Shown: positions 49,047 to 60,935 of the stretch, one piece after another | How the letters are laid out: the number at the start of each line of letters is the position of its first letter | Numbering within the stretch: the stretch's first letter is position 1 | The notes under the pieces: generated by a model | Database searches by the model: none | Seen by the model: the letters and a program-made list of their open reading frames with translations, nothing else | What the model was told of the DNA's origin: nothing | Source of the DNA: Sepiola atlantica | Taxonomy: Eukaryota > Mollusca > Cephalopoda > Sepiida > Sepiolidae | Direction of reading: 5' to 3' | DNA length: 64,000 bases | Assembly: GCA_963556195.1 (NCBI GenBank) | Contig: OY744520.1 | Coordinates: 2,792,501 to 2,856,500, forward strand | Made by a program: the position numbers and the translations under genes

Positions 49047-49280
49047 GAAGTTGGTATATTTGAACTACTGTTCTAATCTTGGATGTTTTTATCACCACGT
49101 TTCGGCCGATGTAATCTTTGGCCTTCAAGTGTAACTTGCCAAACTCTGGAATCTGGACGGAATACTGAACGCATTCCCGAGTTCGATAAGCTACACGTGT
49201 TGGAGGTTACATCGACCCAGAAGTTGTAATAAAAACACCCAAGATAAGAACAGTAGTAAGAATATACTAAATTCTACAAA
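49047..49280. repeat. Fold-back repeat family copy with longer core
   Basis: Left arm 49047-49121 and right arm 49201-49279 pair through GGTATATT, ACTGTTCT, TTTTTATCACCACGTTTC against AAGTTGTAATAAAAACACC, and GATGTAA. The 80-base core between them includes the CTCTGGAATC...CGGAAT phrase seen in the 49570 copy. It is the second near-complete member of the family at 33900. Confidence 0.7.
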
Positions 49281-49569
49281 TTATCAAACCTCACCTAAAA
49301 AAATTGCGAAAAATAATTAATACAAACTAAAAATTTAAAACAAATCTGCCTTTTTTTTTTTTAATAGTTATACACTTGGAACATTTATGGACCTTCATAT
49401 TAATGTGAAATAAGCTAAATCAGAAAAAAAAAGTCGACGCAGACAAGCATGGGAGCCGGTGACGTAGGAAACATGCTTAGTGACCTGACAAAGATACGTT
49501 GCTGATAAAACTTTAAGGGAAGTTGTTTTATTTAAACAAGGATGGAAGATTAAAACTGAACAGAATCAA

Positions 49570-50060
49570 TAGATTATATTTTGGAAATTTTTGGATGAGG
49601 GTTAATTTTTATTTTGATCATTAGTACCAATATTCTCATCTTAAATATTATTCTCACAATGTATCGCCCATTGTCATCCCCCACCGCTGACCTTCTTCAG
49701 ATGTGTCTTGTCGAACTCTAGATTCCCTATGACATACGCACGGAATCCTTTATTTAATCCACACAATGACCCGTGACGTAACGGTTATAAGTGCTAAGTA
49801 ATGATCAATTCAAAGTGACGAACGTCTGGTGGTTTAAGGTTCAATCATCAGTAAAGGGCGATACTAGTAATACAATTATGAATTACTTAAGACTTCTACA
49901 AAGTCATGATTGACGGATCTAGTGCAAGATTATGATGGATACAATAGAGGGTTCTGTTCGAAATGCGTACATATTCTCCAGTTCAACAAAAGTCGCTTGA
50001 AGATCGGAGGTTACATCGTCCGAAACGTCCATTTGAGAACAGTAGTTCGAATAATACTTA
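49570..50060. repeat. Split fold-back family copy with tRNA-like insert
   Basis: The left half (about 49585-49760) shows GGATGAGGGTTAAT, ATTCTCATCTTA, TCACAATGTATCG and GACCTTCTTCAG. The right half (about 49995-50055) shows CGGAGGTTACATCG, CGAAACGT and TGAGAACAGTAGTTCG. Between them a TGACGTAACGGTTA A-box-like motif (49774) and GGTTCAATCATC B-box-like motif (49838) suggest a tRNA-derived SINE head, with wider spacing than normal. The fold-back unit has apparently been opened by, or extended with, a SINE-like segment. Confidence 0.5.
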
Positions 50061-53000
50061 AGTAATCCGTTATGTCGCTTCAATGTTACTAATTTCAGAT
50101 TGGGGAAAAACGATATTGTTTATACTATTACATATTTGATATTTAAAAGTACCTTTTACATCTTTTGTTTAAGTGAATCAATTTCTTGTAAGAGCTATGA
50201 GTCGCAATTTTCCGTAAAGTGACAGTTAGTATTGCTTGGGTTATTCGGACTACCTTTTTACATTTTCACTTGCATCTTTTTGAAATCGGGAATCTGGGTA
50301 TTTACTTTGCTCCTACCGCCAACATATGCCTGAAGGTGAGGAGAAAGAGTCAACGCACAAGTGCACTCTGCCCCCTTCAAAACTTTCAACGTAGCCATGT
50401 CGATATTCCCCAATGGGGTGCCTCTATGCAACAAGCTAAAAACTAACTACTTATCAAAACGAGAAAGAAGGACCTCTTTGAGCAGAAGATAACAAATACT
50501 CCAGCCCAACAGGAAAAAAGGCTACTGCAATGGCTGAGCCCTTGCCAGATTGATTGTCGACGACGGATCCTCGACAGGTATGCCTGGCATATGAAAGAAG
50601 TCTTTCGTCACCTTTTTTTAATACAGGAATGTTGAACAGACCTCTTTATCTAATACATGCTCTGTTTCCGGGTAGTAGTCTCAAGTAATTCGGAATTGTA
50701 TTCTTAGTATCGCCCGTACTGAGGATTACCCTTCAACTTTCAGATGATTGTCTTTGAGAATTGATGATTACTAAACACCTTTTTAGTTCCTTGCGAAGAG
50801 TTTATCACTTGATTTTTAATGTGAGTATTATGTCTGTAATCGAAATCAGACTGGAACTCTGTGTCTGACATCGATGCCTTTTTTTCTGATTTCAAGATGA
50901 GTGATCAAGAAATCTCAGTGTGAACATTAAATTAAGTTGATATGAATAATTGGATCATTTGCAAATTAAGCGATCGTAATCCGAAGTGTTAATTCCAAAA
51001 AAATGCCAACAATAAAAAACATTATAGCGGGGATTGTTATCATTCAATCTAGCCGGTAAAATATTAATGTCAGCGTCTTCCTTAATAGTTTTGAATCCAT
51101 AAGTGCTTATTACAAACTTCATTAAAAACAATCAATGATTTTTTTCAATTTTACGTCGAAAGGCGAGCACCACAAACTGAATGTTATAAACGGCCATGCA
51201 TGATAAATTGAGATGAAGTGAACAATTATAATTGTTACTCATTTGGCATAATAATGAGTCGGTAGAGTAATACTAATAACCTTAAAAAGTGTACTTGACG
51301 TTTCCTTGCTAAACACACATTACTTTCAGGTAAGTGTCAAGGATAAGTGAAGTAATTTTAGGAACGTATTTTTGCCCTCGCCTACACGTCGGTGTTAATG
51401 AATAGGGAGCATTACCGTTGACTACGATCTACTGCTTTTTTATACAGAAAACATTTACATACAAAATTCCAGACAGGTTTAAAACTAGTACACATATTTC
51501 ATTGGTAAAGTTCAACTCTCTGGGCGATACGGGTATGCACTTAATTAACGCGCGCATAAGGTAATACTCATAGTGGTATATATTTTCGTATTACAAGAAC
51601 GGACTAGGTTTATTGTTAGGCTAACGAAGTGCATTTTATATTTTGCTGAAAATTTATTGTGAATAAACAATGTGTTTAGCGAGTTCAAAGGCAACTTCAG
51701 CTTCCTAACTCAACTGTTTGGTTTTAAGCTACAGTTACCCAAACAGTTGCAAGACACTGATAAATGTCAAATGTGTTTCAGACTGCTGAAACACCCTTTA
51801 TTCAAAAAAATGGTAAGCAGTTTTTATTTAGAAGGTTTAGGATGAACTATCCACGTCAATACTTTTAAATCTTGTTCATGGAAGTTGCTCCAGACAAGAG
51901 ATAAAACTAATTCATTTCTAAAAAGAACGAAATAAGTTGCATAATACCCAAAAGAGAATGGAAGATAAACTCATTTAAAAAAGGTAGTCTTTTAAATGAC
52001 GTAGATATATTCTGAGGCAGAATAATTGAACCTAAGTCCGAAATATTCGCATGGTAGTGAGAGAACCAGTTATACAAAGCGAAAATACCTACAAAAATAC
52101 CACACACGTTTAATACTCTTACATTTAACGAGTGTGATAGAGAGCTTCTCAACGAGCTATTTCCGAGTTCGGCATCCCGAAGAAAGTGACTTTTATTATC
52201 TGTCAGTTATCAGAAATAAAAAGCCTTAAAAAGATTCAATTACAAGCGTTGAATACTCTGGACTCAAAATCAGCTTGTTAAAATGTACGCCTTTCACGGG
52301 ATTACAAGGCTGGCTGAAAAAAAAGTTCACTTAGACGTTGGCTATTTAAATGCATTAAACGATCAACATTCTAGAATATAATATATGCATTTAAGTCTGT
52401 TTTTTATCATGATAAAAGTAATTATAATAAGATGGCCAGGGTTTCCGTATCCATAAAACATTAAGTTAACGCGAAAGTTATATTTCGTTGATACCGTTTA
52501 TTGGTTCAGAAAGTTTTTAGACAGCGGGGAATTTCCTCAAAGGAAAAGAGTGCTGCGCCCAGATGTTTAACTTCTGATAGAATTGGAAACATTGTTTACC
52601 GACTGTTCAATTACAAGGTCTTAAAATTGAAATTATAAAGGTAACCGATAATACATAACTCAGTTGGATTATAATCCTTGTTTCATGGAAAGCGTAGAAG
52701 CTATTTTCCCCTAGAAGAGTTATACTAAATGAAGCAAAATAAGGTATATTCGAAGAGGAATTAAATAGAAAGTACGAATTTTATTATATGTGAGTGTATA
52801 AATCATTATACACCCGTTTTAGTCGTCGGAATGTCGCGTTCCTTATGGTCTGTAGACAAATCACTTATAAAATAAGTAGGTACATTAAATCAGAAAAAAA
52901 CAGCGAAGGAGAAAAATCAAGAGAACCCATTGGTTTAAAGTGACTTACAACGTTGATCATATAACATTAACACTTAAACATGGATACCAGTACATATTTT

Positions 53001-53088
53001 ATGATTAATTGACAAGGTTTACACTTTAAGAAAAAATAATATAAGTGTTAAAATTGTGGCATTGTTTAAACGCCAAGAAAAATAAAAT
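50061..53088. other. AT-rich sequence, no supportable gene
   Basis: A GC-richer segment at about 50270-50590 has short open frames but no recognisable motif and may be an old transposon piece. The frames at 51907-52152 (-) and 52026-52229 (+) overlap and lack support. Confidence 0.4.
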
Positions 53089-53440
53089 ACTTCGGTATGT
53101 ATAAAAAAAATACTTTACATTCATATTTATTCTAGGTTTTATTACATGGTATGTTTAACATTTGGGTACTGTTTTAGATATTGACCCTAATTTCCGTGAC
53201 TGCCCGGCAGCAGCGAGCCGACAACTAACGGAAGCGTCCGAGACCTGCCGAGTCGGCAGACGACAACAATGTAAGACGATGAATATACGTAAAAAGAAAT
53301 GCATATATCTAAAACAGTACCAACATTTGTAAGGACATCCTTAATATTTTAGCGAATGTTAGTAGCGACGTGACATGTTTAATGTAAGTACATCGTATCA
53401 CTTGATTAGAAATATTAAAATACCGAAGTATCTGGTTGCT
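53089..53440. repeat. Nested inverted repeat with GC-rich core
   Basis: Outer arms ATACTTCGGTAT (about 53091) and ATACCGAAGTAT (about 53422), and inner arms GGTACTGTTTTAGATAT (about 53164) and ATATCTAAAACAGTACC (about 53306), are reverse complements. They bracket a GC-rich core (about 53195-53270) that contains the perfect palindrome CTGCCGAGTCGGCAG. This looks like a fold-back transposable element carrying an unusual core, in very AT-rich surroundings. Confidence 0.65.
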
Positions 53441-54639
53441 TCGCAAAGCGTGACTGCTCTCAGATCAGTAACTTAAAAATAAACCTTTATGAAAAATAAG
53501 CAACTTTCGGAACTAGTTTTTATATTCCTAGAACTAATTTAAAGTGCATTGTTTTTTTTAATTACATGAATACTACACATCTTACAAAAGGCATTAACGA
53601 TTGACATAGTAACATAGGATTGCAAACATTTTACAATCTAGATTATTATAGAGAAAACATTAAAGCAAGTACTAAAGGAGCACGGTTTAAATTAAGACTA
53701 TAAAATTATCGTGTTCGAAAACAAAAATTAGTTCGAACTTTTTTCTTCTAACTTTGTCAAGAAAACTGTGTATCAGATTAGAGATGTAATGTATCTCGCA
53801 TATAAGAAATTATTTATAGTCCAGTTACCCAACTATTGAGAAATAAAAAAATTCTAATCATTATTAAATTTTAAAAAAAGTTACGTGAACCCATTCTAGT
53901 ATTGATAGTTTCAACCTAATAATTTCATTTAATAAAAAGGTGTAATTACGGTTCATGAACGGAGGACTTTAAAAGCCTTAATTAAAAGTTAAAGTGCCTC
54001 GGCATAGACGGGTCCCTCGACTAGTGTACTAGTAATTCAGGTACAAGACGCTGGGAGTGAGATTAGTTAATCTGAAAACTTATGTTTTATCTATAAAAAC
54101 GATTTCCGTCAAAGTCTTAGTTTGGTCCGTCATCGCCGCTCAGTATCCGTTTTGTGCAGATCATAATGCGCAGTCCAAGAGTAGTATATCTGTTGTATTT
54201 TCAGTTTATCAGCGAGTGTTGTTGCACGACCACTAGCATTGGATGTTACAGGACGGAGATAAGGTGGTTGATCAAAAAATGCGAGGCAGTTTATTTTAAT
54301 TTCAGAAGCAATAAAAATATTCATAATGGTCTGATAATACTGTGAATAAGGAAATTAAAAGTCAACTGTTCTTTACAACAAATACCGAATGAAAAATGTT
54401 AAAGATATGAAAATCAAAAGCAGTCGTAATTTTGAAATTACGATATTTCCACATCAAAATCTGCATACTCTAGAAGTGCCATTAAAGGGTTGTTGAGCAG
54501 GTTATCGTATACGATACCCAGTTAAAAGGCAACACCAGTTCTGTTAAAGGCTTTGCCTTGAATTACAGGCAAGATATTTAGAAAGTAAAACATTTCAGTC
54601 AAAGCGAAATAAGTATCATAACGATACTTTTGTATATGG
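53441..54639. other. AT-rich sequence, no gene seen
   Basis: Two overlapping opposite-strand frames (54130-54345) lack support. Nothing else recognised. Confidence 0.45.
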
Positions 54640-54697
54640 TTGATTAAGACACAAAAAAAAAAAAAAAAAAAAAAAAGGAGTGACGTTCTTAATCAAG
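54640..54697. repeat. A25 run inside a short inverted repeat
   Basis: TTGATTAAG (54640-54648) and CTTAATCAA (54689-54697) flank 25 consecutive A (54653-54677). It could be a retroposon tail whose flanks pair by chance, or a small fold-back unit with an expanded A loop. Confidence 0.6.
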
Positions 54698-55006
54698 TTA
54701 TACATATAAACTAATGAATTTAGCACATAAGCATTGTCACTTCGATTCAGCTTTCAAAGTCTTTTTTTTTTCGATAAAACAAAAAGGATGAGTACTAACT
54801 AATGTAGCAAAAAGCTAAAAATCCGTAAAAAAAAAAATGGGTAAAAATTGTTTTTGTAAGCCTGATGAGGTTATGACTAAGAAAGAATTAAGTAAAATAA
54901 GAAGCAGAATAGTGCAACAAGGTCCAACAGCAACGAATCTTTTACTCCTAATACAGGTAGATTCTTCCCACTGCTTCAAAGATTTCAGAAATCATGCATT
55001 CCTATT

Positions 55007-55261
55007 TTACGGACGACGCCTTCTAAAATTCCAAAAGCCTCCTTGAAGCGTCACCGGTCTTGGGATGTTCGCGTTTTTTCGATAGAACGAATAGCAGCCC
55101 CACAGACAAGCTATGGTGATTAAGAGAAAGGGCACGCCCACGAGGATATGACGCCATACGTGATTGTCGATCAACGTAGGTGCCACCGTTGTGTTGTTCA
55201 GAGTCGCCGCGACCGTATTAGTTATGCTCGCGGTTCCGTTACTGGTAGTTATGTCATTCAT
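55007..55261 (-). CDS. Small single-pass membrane protein 4 (glycosylated ectodomain)
   Basis: Intronless frame of 84 codons with ATG at 55261 in a good context (CTCACGATGA). Residues 1-36 are a threonine/asparagine-rich ectodomain with sequons N8-G-T, N22-N-T and N23-T-T. Residues about 38-58 are one helix ending LWGCYSFYRKN, the family signature. Residues 62-84 form a short tail closing on an arginine cluster (NFRRRRP). No signal peptide; N-out/C-in is predicted. The TATA box at 55312-55318 gives a predicted leader of about 27 bases. The frame is GC-richer than its surroundings, and the overlapping plus-strand frame (54837-55046) is a shadow. Paralogue of the genes at 2955, 15512 and 47618, most like the last in ectodomain motif NTTVAPTL. 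Function unknown. Confidence 0.7.
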   Translation of the reverse strand: MNDITTSNGTASITNTVAATLNNTTVAPTLIDNHVWRHILVGVPFLLITIACLWGCYSFYRKNANIPRPVTLQGGFWNFRRRRP

Positions 55262-55311
55262 CGTGAGATTGTTACCGTGATCTAACGTGTTCAGGCTGCT
55301 GAATTTCTTTT

Positions 55312-55345
55312 TTTTATAACAAGCAAATCACTTTTTTAAACCAAT
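55312..55345 (-). promoter_or_regulatory. CCAAT/TATA core promoter of membrane gene 4
   Basis: On the minus strand ATTGG (55345-55341), 22 bases, TATAAAA (55318-55312). The spacing is identical to that before genes 1 and 2, and the GTTATAAAA context is shared. Confidence 0.6.
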
Positions 55346-56338
55346 GACATTTTTTGAAACGCCAGGACAGATGTTACAGTAACTCAGACACACTGCGTTC
55401 AAACCCTACAAATGAAAAACAAATATTTTAATCTTATTACAGAGAAAATACATGCTAGAATCTTTTTTTTAGTTTTGGGATTAAGAGATTCAAAACGAAT
55501 TTCATTTTAATTTTTTTAGTTAGCTGTGAATTTCAATTAACTCGCTAAGTGATCAATCTCTTACTAACTTTCTGTCTATAATTTTCACCCTCTCTCACTG
55601 TAGGCTGTTTGACTCCGTCTGCCATTATTCTGTCTATGTGGATCAACATTTACTACAAGAATAGTCCATTATAAACAAAATACACATAGTAGCCATAGTA
55701 GATATACTAGTTTACCTGAGCTAAAAGGTAGTAAAAGAGAATGAAAGAGGGAGAAAGTGTGTGTGTGTGTGTGTGAATGATAGAGGCAGAGAGTTTGGCG
55801 CTCAGAAAAATATTATTTTTTTAATTTTCTCCTGTTTATTTTTTAAAGTTTAACTTACATTAAACTCATTTTATCCATCAGGATGCATTATTGCGCGAGT
55901 TCAATCGGTGACACAACGGGTCACATTTTTGTCAAGACGAGTTATAAAATGAGTGCCGTTAAACTGATGTTACAATGTTGTAATTATTATTACTTTTGTA
56001 ATTAGTTAGGGTGAATTATCTATTTTGTTTTCTAATCTAATTTACAGAGTAAACACATAATTCCCCTATTTCAATTGCCAGTATAGCTCTGCAAACAAAA
56101 ATCTGGATGTAGCATGTTGTTTCGTATGTGGGTTAGTGGCTAATAGACATTTCGGTACGTGGCTTGGTTCCCCTGAGTTTTATGAAATACCAAATATGGT
56201 GTAAGATGTCTACATCCACCTTTACTAACGATACTTTGATTATTTCCTCAGGATTTGATGAATCCAAACTGTTACAAAGAACTTTACTAACAATCCACTC
56301 TTTTCGTTCAGGGCTATTTACTTCCGGGATTTCCCACG
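55346..56338. other. AT-rich sequence, no gene seen
   Basis: A short TG run lies at about 55760-55774. No gene; the 56164-56346 frame borders the reverse transcriptase relic and is not supportable by itself. Confidence 0.4.
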
Positions 56339-57420
56339 GTGACTAAAACTACTCTTAGTGATATACTTCTTTCGGTGCAGGATGTAGCCAAATTTATCAG
56401 GAAATTAGATGCAAGTAAAACCATTAGCAATTACACTATTCCAGTCATTGCCCTTGAGAAGTTGCTACTAAGACTTACTCTTATTCTAACAAAATTATAC
56501 ACTCGACGTAAAGTAGGTGTGTTCATCATTTAAAAATACTGATGAACGGCCGCCTATTTATCACGAGTAATCTGCTTGAATCTGGTATGAATCAAGCAAT
56601 TACCTACTATCTCAGCAAACACAACTAACTTATTGACAAGCAATATGGGTGTCTGCCTGCAATATATACTGCTGCTGTGCAAACTGTAATATTCCATAAG
56701 ATCAGCGAATCTTTTGAGGGGTATTAGTTCTAAAGCAATAGCCTTTGACATAGCGAAAGCCTTCGATATGATCTTGCTAAAGGGTATCCTCATTATCTTA
56801 TCAACTATGGAATATCTGGAAATGTAATCTGCTACAGGCGATCTTTTCTCTCGGATGGTTTATAGACGTAGTGTTTCATGGGCAAAGTTTTGAAGCCATA
56901 GAATCTTAGCCAGCGTACCCCAAATATGTATTCAGTTCTTTTCCTGCTCTTTTAAATCGTATCATGAGATCATTTCTTGACATCTACACAAATGACATGC
57001 TTGTCTATGGCTACACTTGAAAGAACACTGTTGATCAACATTTCTCTGAGTTGCTCTTTTCGGATTTGGAGCATGCAATGCACTGGTGAAAAAAGTAGCT
57101 TGCCACATTAAATATTTAATATATTCCAGAAGCTGTGATGGAAATGTTGATAATTCAAAAACTATTTAAATTACAAATCAGTTTATTCCGTCAAAATTCT
57201 GGCCAGATTTTGATTCAACCGAACTCTTCAAGGTAAAGGTCAAATACCAGGATCATGCTAAATATTTTATGAGATCCTGTACTTTATTGGTTACAATATG
57301 GTCAATATAGCGAATCTGCTCGATAAACAGTACCGAAGTAATCGCCACACGTGTGCCCTTTTCTTTGTCCGTGACCTGCCCCCTGAATTTGACCTTGATA
57401 ATCAAAAATTAAATTAGTTC
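56339..57420 (+). pseudogene. Decayed non-LTR retrotransposon reverse transcriptase domain
   Basis: Pieces in changing plus-strand frames follow the order of a CR1/Jockey-type reverse transcriptase. DVAKFIRKLDASKT then IPVIALEKL (56380-56460) is the K-L-x-x-x-K-x-x-x-x-x-x-I-P-x-x-x-L segment. IAFDIAKAFD (about 56740-56770) is the catalytic F-D-x-x-K-A-F-D box. INYGISGN follows at about 56800 and RSFLSD at about 56845. The YADD region near 57005 is unrecognisable. Stops and frame changes are frequent. It probably belongs with the C-terminal piece at 58774-59375, with 1.35 kb of unrelated AT-rich sequence between. Confidence 0.65.
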
Positions 57421-58773
57421 TAAGTAATACACTTACTGATCTTTTGACAAAGTTTGGTTATGATTGGCCAGGCTATGTAGACATTATACAATACACATAT
57501 ATCCATAGTTTCTGATTAGACGGAATAAATAACCTATTTAGCGGAGGTAAGTAGAGGAAGGAGAATTGAAAAAAATCATAACTTTTCAAGAAAATATCTT
57601 AAATGATAGTCTAACGTTATTAAAATGAAATTAATTTTCATATGTTAAAGAGAGTATTTTGCACAACCCTAATTATAACTCTAAATACTATTAGGTATAA
57701 ACGCTGATTACATCTAGCAATTATAAAATAAAATGAGGCTACACATAATATAATCGTTCAATGCATTCATATAATTTTATGAATTCGGTAAGGTGTACAT
57801 TAGTCTCTTCTTACTATAGACACACTAGGACAGACTAGACTAAAGACTATGTTAAATAAATACTATTGAATGTAAAGTCTAAACTGTCACCTGTTTTAAG
57901 TTTACATTTTATCAACAACCGATGTGATAAAAGATAATAATTAATAGCATTGCGTCTTGAGAGGGCATATAACAATGCTAAAAGTTTTATTAAACAAAAC
58001 GTACAACCACAAACATTTTTTTTGTTTATCATCCCAACCCAAGAACATGATATATTAAGAACCCAATACAACGGGATTACCTCTCTGTCATACATTGTCT
58101 TCTTTAAATTCAATTTAAAACAATACTTTTCGAACTGTCCTCATAAGTGTTCACATTTTATTATTCCATTCACTCAACAATGTATGAATATTATCCCCCG
58201 TTTATCCTCGAGTAGGTGTAAACCTTTAAAAGTGGTCAATCAGTATAAAAAGATAAATAAAATATAAGTCATTTGTACAAGTTGTTGAAGGATTTAATAA
58301 AAGAAGTATTTATGTTGAAGCAAAAGTAATTTCACACACTATAATAAGGATCAATATATATTCATTTGTATATAAGTAAATCAAAATCCGAAAGTTAGAG
58401 AGTAAAAAGCGTGGCTTTTTCTAGCCCCTAGACGAGACGATTAAAAGTGGAGAAAATAAGCGCGAAAGCAAATAACAAGTAACACGGCCACAACCGACTG
58501 ACAGGAATTTCGAATGAAATATTCCATTCGAAAACGTCAGCGATTAGATTTTTTCTTTTATTTAATGAGAAATGATTATTTATGAAAAATTAAATTACTC
58601 ACGTAATTCTATGATTTTATATGAATATTAGTGCAAACTTTATCGAACCATTATTTTCTCTCAGTCATAATTGAAGAAGCGTGACCACTGTTGTAGAATG
58701 TTTTTCATATCTTGAAACGACAATGCTCCTTTCCTTTAATAACTACAAGAAACCTATTTAACCACCGATTGCC
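57421..58773. other. AT-rich sequence between two retrotransposon pieces
   Basis: Frames at 57847-58113 (-) and 57950-58267 (+) overlap and have no support. May be a later insertion or unrelated spacer. A palindromic TCGAATGAAATATTCCATTCGA-type motif occurs at about 58511. Confidence 0.4.
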
Positions 58774-59375
58774 ATGGCAAATAACACCCTACCTGAGAGT
58801 TCAACATTAAATCTCTTTGGTCTATCATTCATAAGTAACATGAATTGGAACAAATACATAGAATACACTGCCAATCCTGCTGCAAATAAGGTGGGCTTCC
58901 TCTACGTTGCTAGTAAACTTCTCACATCTGTGATTATCTTATATCTTTACAAAGCCATCATCCGCCCATGCATGGAGTATTGTTACCACACCTGTGCTGG
59001 CACATCATCCACTCGTATCTCCCTCTTAAACAACGCCCCAAAAAAAGTCGCTGACTTAATAGGTCCCTCATTATTCACCAAGCTCAAGCTCCTGTCCCAT
59101 TGCCGCAATGTTGCATCTTTGTGCTTGTTTTACAAGTCCTTCAATCGATTGTGCTCCGATACACAAGCTGCTTTAACGCCCCCTCGACGTAAATACACCA
59201 GCCAATCCCGACAATCTGCCAATTCCCATCCATTCACTGTGGCGGTCCCCATATGCCGGAGAGCTTTCTACTTCCATAGCTTATATCCTCGTGTTGCCGG
59301 GGTCTGGAACTTCCTACCTGCCCCCGGTTTCCCGACTCTACCGACGTGCAGAAGTTAAAAAATTATGTAAACTGA
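58774..59375 (+). mobile_element. Non-LTR retrotransposon ORF2 C-terminal fragment
   Basis: An open frame of 194 codons, the longest non-repetitive one in the window, is the post-catalytic region of a CR1/Jockey-group ORF2. It reads LFGLSFISNMNWNKYIEY, LYLYKAIIRPCMEYCYH, LLSHCRNVASLCLFYKSF, then a segment ending in RVAGVWNFLPAPGFP. These are the L-G-(x)-F...W, Y-K-x-x-I-R-P-x-x-E-Y-C, H-R-R-x-V-A-S-L and R-L-W-N-S-L-P landmarks of the family. A single-base frame change near 59330 moves the true C-terminus (TDVQKLKNYVN) to the stop at 59373-59375. The frame is open because the copy is fairly young or by luck; no reverse transcriptase core is attached. Not a host gene. Confidence 0.8.
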
Positions 59376-60935
59376 CATCTCGCTGCACAGCTCCCAACTT
59401 AGAACGACCCCCAAAAGTGAAACCCTGATTCTCAGTAGCCCCTTACATCTACAGTGTAGGCTTGCCTTGTTTGGGGTGAACTTTGTTCACGAAAAAACAC
59501 CGAAAAACACTAATGATAATGAAATGTCCATATAAAGATAAAACTCCCTAAGAATAAGAGTTTGTCTTCTTGTTTTTACAAAGCAATATGAATGTGTCCA
59601 TGCAATATAACTGATACTAGTCTTTTCATTCGATGTATTTCACGAGACAAATTATTTTTCAAATATTTTTTTTTACTGTTTTATAAATTCAAAGATTTGT
59701 AACAATTCTATTTTACTATTAAGTATTATTTTAATTTGTGCTGTCTAGCCTACGCAAATCACACGAAAAAAACATTTGCATTAATATTTCTAATAAGGTA
59801 ATGAATCGCTAATTAATAACTACTGAATATTTCAGTAAAATTGGTTTATTTCATGAATTTTGATGATTTTTTTAAGTGAAGGGGTCAAAATAGCTATAGT
59901 CTGACTGTTTGACAGATCTCGTTTGTTACTCAATAGCATTACGTCAATTCCCAGCGCTTCGCCCTCCGTTATTTAGGATGACCGTGGCCTTGCTCATACT
60001 ATCATATTACATTTATGTATTACTAGCAAAAACAACCTGTTCTTCGGGCAGCAATTAATGAAAAAATAGATTTTTGTACGGAAAAAAATCCATTTGATAT
60101 TTTGCTAATTTGGAGGAAACCAACAAACCATATGATGTCGTTATTTGATACATTCTAATGTTGGGAAATTTACGGTGCATGAACATAGTCAAATTGTATT
60201 TATTAGAAAAAAGGTTAATTGATATATTCTTTAAGATATATCAAAGTCTCGGAATTTTATTTTGTTTCAGCATAAAATGAAAATGATTCCCCATTAAGAA
60301 CTGGTAATATAATTAAATGAATACATGAATGACTGGAACGTCGATTAGTCAAATAAAACAATTTCATATTACTGAGTATTTCGAAATGATTAATTTGTTA
60401 TGTTCGCCTTTATTATACAAAACAGAAAATAAGACTTAATGAATAGTATAAATAACATACTTTTTTGTAATTTAGAACGATTAGAGGTCTTCTTTTCTTT
60501 TTCATGACAAATGTTAAACATTATCATCAAGTGTTTTAAGGTATTCACTCGTAATCGCCTGGGTGTGTCAATAAACAATAATGCGCAAACTTTTACTACT
60601 TTTATTCACGCCTTAACAGTAAGACATTTAATTAGTCAATGTAGAAGAAGTTATTTATTAAATGTTAATAGGGAAGGAAAACACAACGGTACACATCAAC
60701 TGCTTATAATTAACATTTGAAAAAAAGTGTGTATAGTAAAAAAAATATAAGATTAAAGAAGTAGAATATGGGTAAATTTGTAGATTAACAGCCGCCGCTA
60801 AATCTTTCTCCCCAAAATTATATTCAGCTTTTTCAGGCGATTACGTGTGAAGAGTGAACTCTGTGGAAAACGGAAAGACGAAAAATAAACAATTAATTAG
60901 AATTTAGAGTAAGCAATCAGTTTCATATATATTTA
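59376..60935. other. AT-rich sequence, no gene seen
   Basis: No supportable gene. Overlapping opposite-strand frames at 60390-60720 are unsupported. Confidence 0.45.

Noticed and set aside
51907..52152. Minus frame with hydrophobic segments considered as a fifth membrane-family member
   Set aside because: Lacks the C-Y...R-K signature, has no ATTGG-N22-TATAAAA, and its hydrophobic parts are not followed by a basic tail.
54837..55046. Plus frame MGKNCFCKPDEV... overlapping membrane gene 4
   Set aside because: Overlaps the better-supported minus-strand gene. No family match, and it begins next to an A-rich run.
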